Positions 14,428 to 26,694 of a stretch of 64,000 nucleotides of DNA are shown in pieces. This DNA is from Paralichthys olivaceus. Lineage: Eukaryota; Chordata; Actinopteri; Pleuronectiformes; Paralichthyidae. A program made the translations under genes and the position numbers. Position 1 is the stretch's first letter; the number at the start of each line of letters is the position of its first letter. The notes beneath the pieces are model-generated. The model was given only the letters and a program-made list of their open reading frames with translations. It had not been told where the DNA came from and ran no database searches. The stretch is from contig NC_091100.1 in NCBI RefSeq assembly GCF_024713975.1, positions 14,104,001 to 14,168,000 of the forward strand, read 5' to 3'.

Positions 14428-16189
14428 GAGAGAAAAAGAGAGAGAGATGTTAGAAGGAGGGTCAGCCTCAGTCAACACAGGCCTGTAGCAACACACTCAG
14501 TTCTTGCATACATCTTGTGCAGTATTTGCTCTGTCATCATGTTAAAACACATGAAATACATCTGCTCATCAGGTCTCCAGGTGTTAGCAGCTTGACACTG
14601 TGACTGTGTTCTTACAATGAATGGAAGTCAATGCAATGTCTTATCAAAAGGACAAAATGGACACATTGCTAACTGACGGTTTTGTCAGAGTTTAGAACTA
14701 ATCCAAAGATGCTTTTTAGTGTGAAATATTTTTTTGGGTTTATGACAAATTGACCTCTTATTCAAGTATTTTAACTTTCTGAAACATGAAGGTGTCAGAG
14801 TATTTACTTCAGTCTATCAACAACTCATTTTGCAGTATTTATATAAGAAGTACATTTATTTTTATAATATTGACTTCTAGGTTGGAACTTATTTGCATTA
14901 GATACGTTTAACAACTGGTTAAATGTGTGAAGAAAAAGTTAACTGGTGTGTGACACTGGTCATATCAGATATTCTTCCACATGCAAACAGCTGCCTTCCA
15001 CCCACAGATCCCTCCAGGGAGCTGTTTGCTCTTCCTGGCATGCTCAGTCATATTTGAGTTTTATTCAATCATTGCACACTCAAGCACTTATTTCCAAATC
15101 TCTGTGTGTCTCCACAGAGTGTGGACCATTAATGTCGGACAGAGAAAAGTGAGCACAGCCCCCAAGATGAGCATGAACTCAGTGGCAGGAAGTATGATGG
15201 AGTGTAAATATTTAAAAGAAAGAGGAACTCCTTAATTCATTAAAACCAGGAATACTGCAACTTTTTTCAACATTTTCATCCAGTAGTTTTTGTGTAATCC
15301 AGCAAACTAAAATACATACAAACAACACAAGACAAAAACATAATATACAATATACTAAAATATATTAAAATTTTAATATTTATTTATTGTTAAAATATAA
15401 TATCCAGCTGCTTAAAGTCAATGTCGGCTGAGAAAAGAAAGTTGGGTAAAAAGTAAAACCAAAAAGAAACAGAAGATCAGCTCGTTATCAGGAAGTAACA
15501 GGAAGAATAAGTTTCCAAGAACAAAACTCAAGAGATGTGGGTCATATGTTAATGAGTTAATCAGTTTGGACTTGGAGAATATAGCGGTTCACAGGTTGAG
15601 TCAAGAACAGAGTTTTGCAGGTTTGCAAAAATGTACCTGTGCAGGACTCTTTGCTCCCACCCAGGGCAATCCTTTACGATCTGGGTGTGTGGAGGTGAGG
15701 GGGTTCACTGGTTCACTGTGTCCTAACGTAATGTATCCTCCAGGATTTATACAGTTTGAGTTGCTCTACAGTCCCAGACAGTGAGGAGAAGGTTTTTTAC
15801 AATCAGTATTTAGTTCTTGGAGGAAAAGTTAACCTTTCAGACCGGGTTGATAATGGGTTTCCAGGGTTATATGATCCTGTCATCACACAGTGAGTCTGAT
15901 GATTGGGTGAAATACCAGTGACATCACAGAATGAAGCTTTCTGAGTTTGTAACTAGAATCCATTTCCCACATCAGGTCTTTCACTTTCACAACCACATTT
16001 CAAACAAGCAAAAACATAGTTAAAGGAAAAAATAATGTCTGAACCAGGAAACAAAGATATTGAACCATTCTGGGGTTCGTTCCCCTGCTGCTGACAGCTT
16101 GTAACAGGAATAAATAAATGTGCAGGCCAGGTCAGAGTCATGCTGTAGCTCAAACCGCTCCTTTTCAACCATCAACAGAAATTTAAAAA

Positions 16190-17390
16190 AATAAATAAAA
16201 AGATCTGAATATTCCAAGGAAATGTTGTTAAAAAAATCTTGGAAAAACTTCAAAACTCACCGAAAATGTCTCAAAACATTCTCATATAATTGCCAGAGTG
16301 TTTCCAAAAAACAAATCCTAAACTGTATTATCAATATTGAATAAATACCACAGAAAAAAACGGAAATTTTCCAGAAATTCCCCAAAATCTAGCATACAAA
16401 TACTCGATGGTGTAGGTTGACATTAAATACAGGTTTTCATTGATCATTTGATGAGAGCAGAATAACATTTAACATTTCCTGGAAGATTCCAGAGTAATGT
16501 TGAACTTTTTTTTAAATATCACAAAAAATACCAACAACACAACAACAAAAAAAGTAACTATCCCCCACCCCAATGAACAGCAAATATTTGCAAAAAACCT
16601 GGAAAATTTACTATAAAATCACTCAAAACTGACCAGCAATGATCCAGAAACAACTGAAGAAACAGGAACATGTCAGACAAAAATGAATGAAAAGAACCAA
16701 ACTATTATAGAAAGATTTCCTAAAATAAAAAAAAATTGAAATAGTCCTCAGAAACTTGTGGAAAAGTCCCACATGTATTCCCAACAATTCCAGGATAATT
16801 TCAGAAAAAAATCCTAGATAAATTAAAAAGATATTCTAAAACTGTCTTGAGAAGGACTAGAAAAATCTCAACTTAAAAACATTTCCAGACACATTTCTGA
16901 AAAAAAAGAAGATCAGAATATTCCAAGAAAATCTTGCTGAAAAACTTCAAAAGGCCCCAAAAATGTCTAAAACATTTTCATAAAATTGCTGGAGTGTTTC
17001 CAAGTCCACAGAAATAACAGGTAGCCTAAAAAAACATTTTCCCTAAATTCCCCAAAACATTGAAAGATTTTCCTGACTTTTTAATATTACAATAATTTCC
17101 CAATAAGTTTCCAAACAGATCTCAAACTTTTCCAAGATGATTCCTGAAAAAAAAAAAAATCCCTGGAAAATGTCCAGACAAACAAAGATCTAGAATTGTG
17201 CTAAAAAGAAATTCATTTTTTTTTAAAAAGCACAGATTACTTAATTTGCTTCATGCTGGTGGTTCTCCCTGTGACAGTAATATTATTTGCATGTTATGTA
17301 CTCCAGCATACAAATACTCGATGGTGTAGATTGACATTAAATACAGGTTTTCATTGATCATTTAATGAGAGCAGAATAACATTTAACTGG
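16190..17390. repeat. Duplicated AT-rich block with 83-bp near-identical direct repeat
   Basis: An 83-base segment at 16391-16473 recurs at 17304-17386 with two mismatches visible by eye. In addition, 16202 onward (GATCTGAATATTCC, AACTTCAAAA, AAAATGTCT, AGTGTTTCCAA) resembles 16911 onward in the same order but more diverged. The intervening sequence is built from degenerate 'CCAGAAA/TTCCAAA' A-rich phrases. This looks like a local tandem duplication of about 0.7-0.9 kb followed by divergence. Confidence 0.8.
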
Positions 17391-18305
17391 GCCCTAGTTT
17401 TCCTTGATGGTACTTCAGTCGGAATTTAAATGCATTTCCCCAAATATAAGTAGGGTCATAAATAGAAATATTTGTATATACAGATTTTGATTTAAGGACT
17501 AGATGCACCTTTTATGTCACACAATAATCAATCAGTGGCTCGAGTGAGGGGCTGCATACCAGGCAGTTTGGGATAAAGAAGGACTTTATTTGAACTGTGA
17601 ATCAAGCAGAGCTGCTCGAGTGGAGCTCCAGAAAAACATAAATAAGGATAATAGCATAATAGATCCACTTTAAAGGAATCCAGGCACTTTATTTCCAGCT
17701 TTTATTGGTCAATAACTTATGTGACAAACGTTCCACCGCTTTCTGCCGAAATAGCAACAACTATTACTGTGCCAAGTGTAATAAAACCTCATAACACCCA
17801 ATAACCAGAGCATCAACCAAAATAACTTTTAACAGTGCCAGGTAACACATCATGCCATGGTTGCTTAGCTGGAGTGAACATGGATTATGGCCTCAGGTTC
17901 TGTTCTCCATGTGTGTAAGTATTTAAATGCTCATTGGTTTAACTTAAGTGATTATTATAAGAGAGAGCACTGATGTCAGTGTGGGAGAAACATGAAGGAA
18001 CAGGTAAACGCCCTGTAGGGAGAGGGTAAGAACTTTAAAGCAAATAGGAACAGATATGAACACACACTCTTCTTTATATGATGTTCTATGGCCAGGTACT
18101 CATAAATACAGGTTGTTTTCTCTCAGTTAGCGGGGCAGTTTTTAATGCTGCGCTGTGTAACAAGCCACATCTTTATCCTGTTAAACTTTATTAATTTGGC
18201 TTCAGCTTTCATCCACAGTTTACAGGGGTTCAGAACGCATGACTCCCAGAGGTAGAGCTTGTTGAACAGGGCTCACCCACTGTTAGCTATGTAAACAGCC
18301 ATAAA

Positions 18306-18306
<1 letters not shown>

Positions 18307-18389
<83 letters not shown>
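18307..18389. repeat. (CA)n microsatellite
   Basis: An uninterrupted CA run of about 80 bases. A TG run (18671-18711) sits 280 bases downstream, so the two are inverted relative to each other. Confidence 0.95.
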
Positions 18390-18390
<1 letters not shown>

Positions 18391-18668
18391 CTCTCTGCTG
18401 GTGGGCTGCGGCTGCACCACTCACTGGGTGGGTGGTCCAGACCAGGTGGAAGGGAGAGGGATTACACAGAGGAAAAAGAAGCAGAGAGAGATAAAGAAAA
18501 CAAGAGATGGAGGAGAGGCACACATCTGTATGCCAGATGTGAGGTTTGATGGTTTTTGAAAGAGAAAGAAAGGAATAAAAAAGGCCTTTGGTCACAGGCC
18601 TCAGTGACAAGTGGACACATTGTGACTGAAATAAAACTCAGCTCCTTCTACTTCTCCCTCATTCAATA

Positions 18669-18670
<2 letters not shown>

Positions 18671-18711
<41 letters not shown>
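18671..18711. repeat. (TG)n microsatellite
   Basis: An uninterrupted TG run of about 40 bases. It could pair with the CA run at 18307-18389 to form a long imperfect hairpin. Confidence 0.95.
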
Positions 18712-18712
<1 letters not shown>

Positions 18713-19419
18713 CAGTGTCAAAAAGCCATGTAGACAAAACAAGAACTGTTCTTACATTTACAGGGGAAGAATGCAATGCAGAAAAATTAAAGACAAGTTT
18801 CATCATTTTCTTTGTGCACGTGGCACTAAACAGCATTTTCTATAAACTCAAACTATTATGTTGTATATGTTGTATATCTTACACATGGAATATTGCCAGA
18901 CCATGCACTTTAACAATTATGATGGTACGCATGTTAAACTATGACAAATACACAGAGAAAATACTGAAAACGTCTTCAAACACCGTCCAATACATATAGA
19001 ATTATAAAATAAACAATACAATATGCCTTATTTGTATTGCACTTTTCTTAACTAAGTGCGTCACAAGAGGATAAAACAAAAGACAAACAGCAATCAAATT
19101 AAAGGAAAATCTAAAAAAGGAAGTTGTCTGATAATCTTAATGACTTATTAATCATAAAACATACTTCACACAAAATAATTCTGGATCAACTCCCTAATCC
19201 ACATAAAATCTTGATGCTCTCTTCTCAGGCCGAGGCCCCATAAAGCTAAACTATCCATTCAAACAACATTCTTAAAGATGTCAGGGGATAAATGATAAGC
19301 CTTTATCTCCATCTAGTGGTGGAAAGTCAAATGCACAAAAACAATACAAATTTTTACAGTTGACAGTGAGAAACATTATCTACATTTCATAATGAGATAA
19401 ACACCCAAACTGAAAATCT

Positions 19420-19905
19420 TTGTTGGGTTTGTTGAATAATAGAGGGGTTGTTCATGTGTATATACAGACAAAAAGAAGAATATATCTAGAATTTCAGTTT
19501 ATCTTGTTGAAGAGGCTTCAGAACTACAGGAGTACAAATTATAATTTATATTATTTTCATCTGTGTATTACGCAAAGACTACTGGACAGAGTACTACAAA
19601 ACCTGGTGGAAGGATGCAGTATGGGCCAGAAAACAACTCATTTAAGTTTTGGATCTGGATGGGGGGGTGTGGAACCAAGCTCTTTTTTTCACTTTCTTTA
19701 ACATTGCGAGATGTTTTTCAACATTTTCGTAGATTTCTCAGAGAATGATTCAAGACATGTTTAGAGAACTGATATCTATATTTATGAGCGTGTTGAATTA
19801 CCTGCAGATCCACATGAAAGTTGAGATCTAGTAAATTTGAATGTGGTTTTATAAGTGGACTGTTGGTGGAGGTATGTCAAGTTTGGACTTTATGTGGACG
19901 CTGAT
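19420..19905. mobile_element. Decayed foldback MITE copy
   Basis: Phrases shared with other family copies in this window are ACCTGGTGGAAGGATG, TTTTGGATCTGGATGGGGG, GATTTCTCAGAGAATGATT, GACATGTTTAGAGAACTGATAT and GTGGTTTTATAAGTGGACTGTTGGTGGAGGTATG. The copy is diverged and both ends are indistinct. Confidence 0.6.
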
Positions 19906-20509
19906 GCTCTGCCCCCTACCCTTTTGGTTGGACAAAATTTTCTGAGGAACCTTTCAGACCTGTAATTTTGGCTCAGACTAAACTGAAAACTCCGAAGGCA
20001 CAGAACAAACAAGGTGTGAATGCCGCATAAGAAGGAACCTGTATTTTGTCAGTCAGACTGAGTCATACTTACTTTGTGTTTCTTATGGCCATTGTGTGTA
20101 CATGGTATATGTGTAAAAGTAGAAGAGGTGGTGGCTACATTACAAATAACTTCCACTCATACACAGTAAAACAGAAGCATATGAAAAACAAAAGCACTTT
20201 GGATGAGAAAACAAACTCCATGAAGCCTCTTTCCAAAACAAACAATCAGGTCCAGAGCCAGGGAGCTCCAAACAGGAACTTATGTATTTTGAATTAGCAG
20301 TGACAAGTGAGGGAGAAAGTGGAAAGTGATGCTGTGTTTCCTATTATTGCAGGATGGGGGTTGACAACAGGGCCGAGTCCCTCCGCCACGCTGCGAACAC
20401 GCCAGTGGAATTTGGATGGAGGCTGTGCTGATGATGAGAAATATAAGAGAGGAAGACACAATACGCTGTTGTTCCATGCAGTGTCATTGTGACCCGAGGG
20501 CTGTCCTGT

Positions 20510-20528
20510 CACACACACACACGCACAC

Positions 20529-20574
<46 letters not shown>

Positions 20575-20575
20575 G

Positions 20576-20607
<32 letters not shown>

Positions 20608-20615
20608 CACACACG

Positions 20616-20665
<50 letters not shown>
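20510..20665. repeat. Long (CA)n microsatellite with CG interruptions
   Basis: About 155 bases of CA repeat interrupted by ACGCAC variants. It generates long spurious Thr-His and Cys-Val open frames on both strands, which are not genes. Confidence 0.97.
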
Positions 20666-20668
<3 letters not shown>

Positions 20669-22726
20669 GCTATTGTCAGTGCACAACTTAAATGGAAATA
20701 TTTGTGATTGTGTTGCCAAAGGTGGAAGTGGATGTGTGTCGGCTGTTTGAAAAGCCGCAGTTGGCTCATAAAGTTCTGCACGTAATCCTGTGCAGGTGAC
20801 GATGTTTCAGAGTCAACGGTCAGCCTGATGCCTCGAAGTCACATGGTTCTGACCAGTCCTCCCACTGAGAGCTGCTGGACTCAGTTGTGACTAAAACGAC
20901 ACTGAAGAGCTTCCTACAGTATAACCACATAATTATTACAGTTAATGCTCAACACTTACAGGGTACTAATATCTCTAATATCACCACACTTGACTACCAC
21001 TTGTGTTCTGTTACACTCACCTCAGCTGCCATGGGTTTTTTTAAACTCCAGTTTGGTTTAATGTACATTTACCACATGGTTGTATTATTCCACCTGCCTG
21101 TGGAATGGTTACATTTTTCTTCCTTTCCTCAAACAAACAACACTGTCAGTCTACTCTGAGTATTTAACAAGGGATATCATTTTATGATTAAGACTAAACT
21201 GCATTGGGAATAAGATTTAACTTGTACTCAGACCACAAATTAGAAAAAGTGGTAGTTGAACCTTTTTGACTTATTATATCAACTTAAACTGGACATAAAT
21301 GAAATCAACAAAACAGGTTTTGAGACTGATCGAATTTGTTCTATTCAACAAGGAACAAAAAGAAGACTTGTTCATTATAAGTTATCAGATAAACATGTGT
21401 ATCTGATAACTAATAACTGAAACATCAAATGCACCAGTGTCCCAGACGTCTGCAGCCTCCTCCTCTGCAGATAACCTGCTAAGGTAATGACTGTATTAAT
21501 GGATCAGTATTAGTCACCTCCCTCAGGGGCAGTTTACTGCTGATGCATAAACATACTAACATGTGCAAAGGTTTATGATTGAATAACACTGTACCATGCT
21601 TCAGAAAGGTCATGTCAGTGAAACACCATCATGGCTTTGTACATGTTACGCTCCTCATGGAAACTGTGCAGCTTTTCTGGCTCCTGTGTAATCAAGGAAA
21701 TGATTGGTCGAGTCTATTATGCTCTGATTAGCTCGCTCGCTGCTCTCTCTCACTCCCAGTAGAGTGAGTTTGAGTTCTGAGGTATAGGAGACAATAAAGG
21801 AGTTGACTCCTTTATTGTTCTTTTCACTTTTCTTTTCTTTTTTCCCTCCACACGCTTTGTTTCTCATCCTTCTTCCGACTTCCCTCCATGTTATAATGAT
21901 ATGACAACAGATGAATAACTTTTTAGAGATGTATGTGTGTGTATGAGGTTGCGGAGCGTCTGTTCCCTTACACCTGTGGCTGTGGCAGACATATCCTGTT
22001 TGGAAAAGGCCAAACACCCTCATCCACTCATTTACACCCCTCCCCAAAACCCTCCCCTCTGCCACACCAGGAAGAGTGCGCAGGAAACAGCTGTCCCTCA
22101 CGTCCGCCCGCTCGCCTCTCTCCAGGTGCATCCTGGGAACGGAGCGATGTGTGACCGTCTACATGTGGTTGACACTGTATGAGGTGTCATTACAGTAATC
22201 AGGATCACAGTGAACTTTGAATACAGTAAGAGGAAAAAAGTTAAAACTCCCTGATACGTAACATCTCCTGAATTATATAGATACAGCAGAGTTATGGCAA
22301 TAAAATAATTCATTTGTTGTAAATCTGCTGGATGTAGTTTCTCACGATTAAACACTCCTTGTCATTTTAAAGTGGGACTCTGTCAAACCCATCAGTGTCT
22401 GTGAACTGGAGTGTTTCTACAAATGTGACAGTGTCAGGGATAATAAAACATCGCTGGTTCTACATTGATTTTCTGTTGATTTTCTTCCTTCTGAATTCTT
22501 CATCATGATTCTCACAGTGTTACAGGCATGTGATGCTAAACTCTAAACTCTTTGTGTTGATCTATTTCAATTCATGCATTTGATTCCTTTAAGGTCCATT
22601 TTTTATTAGCAAATGTTACATTTCAGGGCAGATTTTTCTCCATATTTTGCACTTTCTCTGCTCGATGCTCAAATTGTATTTCTGTTTCAAATCAATTATT
22701 TTTGAAAGAAATTAAGGGATTTTTTC

Positions 22727-23434
22727 CTTCGCCAAGGAGGTTATATTTTCACCCCAGTCCATTTGTTTATATGTTGGAGCAAGATTACGCAAAAACTACT
22801 TGACAAATCAGGGAAGAACCCATTGAATTCTGATGCAGATTGGGGGGGGGATCTTTTCCGTGGGAATAGCTCATGAATGAAAAAAAGTCAGACACATTCA
22901 GGAAACTGAAATCTATGAAGTGTGAAATTTGGTTCATCTTGAATGACTTTAAGCAGACAGTTGGGCCTTGTATGTGCTCAACTGTGCTATTCTGGTTTTT
23001 CCTAATTATCTTAACGTTTTACCACCAGAAAAGCATTTACCGGTCCAAACCTGTTTTTCTGATGTCTTTCATCTGATGATATCTTACATAACATTTCAGC
23101 TAATATGAGGCAGTGGAGCATACATGAGGCCCAGCAGTCCCTTTAAATTCAATCAAGCTGCACTAAATTTCACACACTCATTGATATTGGTTCCCTAGAT
23201 ATGATTTTTTTAATCAAGTTCCAGTCATTCTTGAGAAATTCACAAAAATTTCAAAAAACGTCACAATGTTAACAAAAGTTACAAACAAATTCTTTATCTG
23301 CTCCTTAATCTGGAGCCTGTGTCCTATCCTTGCACCAAGTTTAATCGAAATCAATCAGTGGTTGTTGTGTAATCTTGCCAACAAACACACAAACGGACAA
23401 AATTATAAACATAACCTCCTTGGCAGGGGTATTA
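22727..23434. mobile_element. Foldback MITE, most complete copy in the window
   Basis: The left end CCTTCGCCAAGGAGGTTATA and the right end ATAACCTCCTTGGCAGGGG are inverted complements. The inverted similarity continues inward as GCAAGATTACGCAAAAACTAC against the complement of TTGTTGTGTAATCTTGCCAACAAAC. The element is about 0.7 kb with no coding capacity, which fits a non-autonomous DNA element. The interior carries ATGAGGCCCAGCAGTCCC and TTTCACACACTCATTGATAT, also found in other copies. No target-site duplication could be assigned, and the superfamily is not determined. Confidence 0.7.
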
Positions 23435-23639
23435 AATCTTTTCGCTCGTGTTGATGCTTTTTTAATTATATTCCAACATATTTCCAGTTATCGTCTTCCT
23501 CTGCTGATTTGTGATGAACAGACAGAGTTTATGTCACATTACTGTGGGTGTTTGAGATCAGATTCCAGGTTGTTAATCGAAAAAATCCATGTTCATGTTT
23601 TGCCCTGAAGCGTCGTCTTGGTCTGAAACTCTGCTGTTC

Positions 23640-23900
23640 TGAGTCTGAATGGCTGATCTCCAGGACAATCAGGAAAAATAAACAGAGTCGGCATCTGTCG
23701 CAGCCGTGGAGGAGAGAGAGCGTCTGTCCCGACCAGCGCTCGCAGCATTGTTTGTCACTTTCTCCATGAAATGCTCTGCGTATCGGGCCTCAAACAATTA
23801 GGTTCCAGTGATCCCTATCACCCGGCACACAATGCTGTTTACACGGCTCCGAGGAAACGTGGCCATGGAGCCCACTTTGGGGAGTGTGTGTCTGTTTTCT
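23640..23900. promoter_or_regulatory. Candidate conserved non-coding element (untested)
   Basis: About 250 bases of complex, higher-GC, non-repetitive sequence embedded in AT-rich repeat-laden DNA and lacking a good ORF. It contains AACAATTAG, a forkhead-type TGTTTACAC and several CpGs. Compositional contrast is the only evidence; conservation was not tested. Confidence 0.25.
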
Positions 23901-24802
23901 TGGACGTGAGCATGAGTGTCAGTTAGTGTATGCTCATGTTTGAGTGACTGTTCAGACTGATTTCCGTCAGGGTGGAAAATATTTATGTGCCATAAGAGTA
24001 TTGCTCTCGATTGTTTTTTAAAATCTTTTTATTTTCCAGTTGCTCTTAATCCTTAAAATGAGAAAAGTGAAAAGATGAGAAACAATCTTCTGTTTGCAAA
24101 TGACACCAAATGAATGAAAATGAACTAAATTAAGGATTATGGTAGGTATGAGCTAATGATAGCTAACATTAGCAGCCTTTATATCTATGTATGATATTTC
24201 TACGTCAGTTGTCTGACTTCTCTGATGATAGTCCAGTAACATGCATAAGAGACGGATGTGGTGCGCATGAATTACCTGGAAGCTAATTTAAACAGGTACG
24301 TCTTTAACTGCTGTTTAAACGATTCCACAGAATCAGCAAATCTTACAGCATGGACCGCATGTAAAGATGGACGACATGAAAGCTCCCCAAATGTGAAGCC
24401 AAAGCCAACGCCCCCTGGTGGCTGACTGAATTACGCCCTTTATGTTTACTGGGATCATTCATTTATCGTAGAGGGGGAAAAAAGGACACCAGGTTTGGTT
24501 TGGATGCTTCAGATACTGAAATATGGCTGCCAAGCTTCACTGAAAAGTATCAAGCCCACACATCCTCAGAACTTCCCAGCCGAACTCCAACACTGTTCAT
24601 CTGTTTCATCTCAGACTGAAAGTTTACAGAGGTTTAATTCCACAACCTCAAAACTACAGAGACGACTTTAAACACCCAGGGCCACATGGTCGGACCATGT
24701 GTGTCTGAACATACGAGGAATTGAATCTCTGGGTGTTGAAATAATTTGAGTGAGCGTTTAAGGATCAAACACATGATCTCAAAACCTCCAACACACGCAA
24801 TG

Positions 24803-24824
24803 AGATGGATGGATGGATGGAAAG
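24803..24824. repeat. (GGAT)n tetranucleotide repeat
   Basis: GATGGATGGATGGATGG run followed by GATAGATA variants. A TC run at about 24970-24994 follows. Confidence 0.85.
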
Positions 24825-25284
24825 ATAGATACTTATACTGTTAAGGAATGTCCCCATAACGTGGAAAGATTTAGGTCCCCACATCATGAGTATAGAACAC
24901 CTAGTGCACTCACACACACACACACGAACAGAGAGAGAGAGAACCTTAGTTTGTACTCAAGTCTCGGCACACTCTCTCTCTCTCTCTCTCTCTCACATCG
25001 ATTCTCAGTTTATTGAGGGGGGTATTTTGAGGTAGCATGCAGGAGGAGGGCGTGAGGGTGCGGCTCTGAGATTAGAACAATCCTCTCTTGATTTCTTCCT
25101 CTCTCAAGGGAGAAACGGAAACTGTCTGTTATCATATGTTTCTATTATTATTCCCCATCTACAGTTTGGGTGTTCACACAGGGCTTTGAATGAGAGTCGA
25201 CAATTTCTCTTGTGTGTGTGTGTGTGTGTGAGTGTGACTGTAAGCTGAGAGGTCAGGGCTTTACAGTAGCAAAGTCACGCTAAA

Positions 25285-25520
25285 ACTTCTCAATCAGTTT
25301 TCTTGAAACTTGGTGAAGGGATGTGGTATGGACCAAAAACATTTTAGGAGAAGATCCAGATCAGGGGATGTTTAGAGGATTGTTTTTGACTTTTTTTGAC
25401 ACCTTTACTGATTTCCCAGGTAGAAATGCAAAGGTCCAAATACAATCTGCATCCAGTGACTGTAAATGTGGTTTCATAAGGGGACTGAGGCCTTAGTGGA
25501 GGTATGCATGCTACTGAGTT
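25285..25520. mobile_element. Decayed foldback MITE fragment
   Basis: TTGAAACTTGGTGAAGGGATG, AAGATCCAGATCAGGGG and GGTTTCATAAGGGGACTGAGGCCTTAGTGGAGGTATGC are phrases of the same family. The inverted left end is missing. Confidence 0.55.
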
Positions 25521-26456
25521 CTATTCAAGTTGTTATTTAATTTTTTTAATCTACTTTTTTCATAAACTCAATTCACACATTTTTCTTGTCAATGTATAAT
25601 CCTGTCCAGCAGGCCAATGCATATTTAGTAATAATCTTTCAAACCAGTATTACAGAAGTGAAGGGCGGTTAAGTGAAGTTCTCCTTCACTACTTCCTGTA
25701 GTAGTGTAGCCTAACCTATACCCCCCTAACCCTGTGTAAAACAGTCAATGTGCAAGTTAAGTGCTTTTACTCAGATCTATTCCAGTGTGACCCACTGAAA
25801 ATATTCGATTAAAAACATTTTAGTTCAAGTCAATCCAGTTTCTTCACTGCATGTCAATGTACCAGCAGAAATAAAGCTGTAAAGCAATCTATAAAACTGT
25901 ATCACAATCTATTTACAAGTAAATCACTCTTATTATAAGTTTTGTTCCCTCTTTTTCTTTGGAGGTTCATTTAAACTGATAAGAATATATTATAAAGTCA
26001 AATTTAAATGATTCTGTCCTGCTTTAAAATATGTTATTATTTGTTTTTAATAGATTCAATAGCATTTCTGTTGGTTATATTTTGAAAGAAGCCAACAAAA
26101 CAACAAGCACAAAACAAACATCTTTAAATACTTTAAATAAGAAATGTGACAGTATTAGATCAATTTAGTTTTAACAGAAAAAAGCTGAAATCCCAAAGGA
26201 TTCCTCTCTGTCCCTTGTGGAGCTTTTTATATGTTTCAGGCAAATTCATGCAGCATCTGCAGGCGTCACGGTGCCACTGCAACGTTCTTCTCACACAGAG
26301 TGTGATCAACTGGAACCACAGCTGCTGCTGGACGCACACAAGTGTGACAGACCCATAGATGAGACTGTCTTTGGTCTGCTCCTAATGCCAGCACGTTCAG
26401 AGCCCTGGGCAGCTTAGTGTTTATACCAACATATTGAAAATGATCACAATGATCAC

Positions 26457-26458
<2 letters not shown>

Positions 26459-26493
<35 letters not shown>

Positions 26494-26496
26494 GTG
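26459..26496. repeat. (GAT)n trinucleotide repeat
   Basis: GATGATGATG run of about 38 bases that then degenerates to GGTGGTGGTGATGAAG. Confidence 0.95.
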
Positions 26497-26670
26497 GTGG
26501 TGATGAAGTTGACGACAGATTTGTTGAGCAGTTGCTCAGTAAACTGTTCTCGTTCCCAGGACCTTTAAGCCCACGTTACTGTAAAGCCCTTATAATGTTT
26601 GTCTTTCAGTCTGTCTAAGAAGGAAATGACTGGGGGATGTAAAAAGAGGTGCTGACCTTGAGGTTGAGAG

Positions 26671-26694
26671 ACACACACACACACACACACACAC
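26671..26694. repeat. (CA)n microsatellite
   Basis: A short uninterrupted CA run. Confidence 0.9.

Noticed and set aside
20294-20781. Several Cys-Val and Thr-His open frames on both strands
   Set aside because: They are translations of a CA/TG microsatellite with no codon or domain signal. The same applies at 18.3, 18.7, 27.6 and 58.4 kb.
21655-22131. 158-aa minus-strand frame
   Set aside because: No recognisable domain, crosses a palindrome and polypyrimidine tract, and no splice or promoter context supports it.
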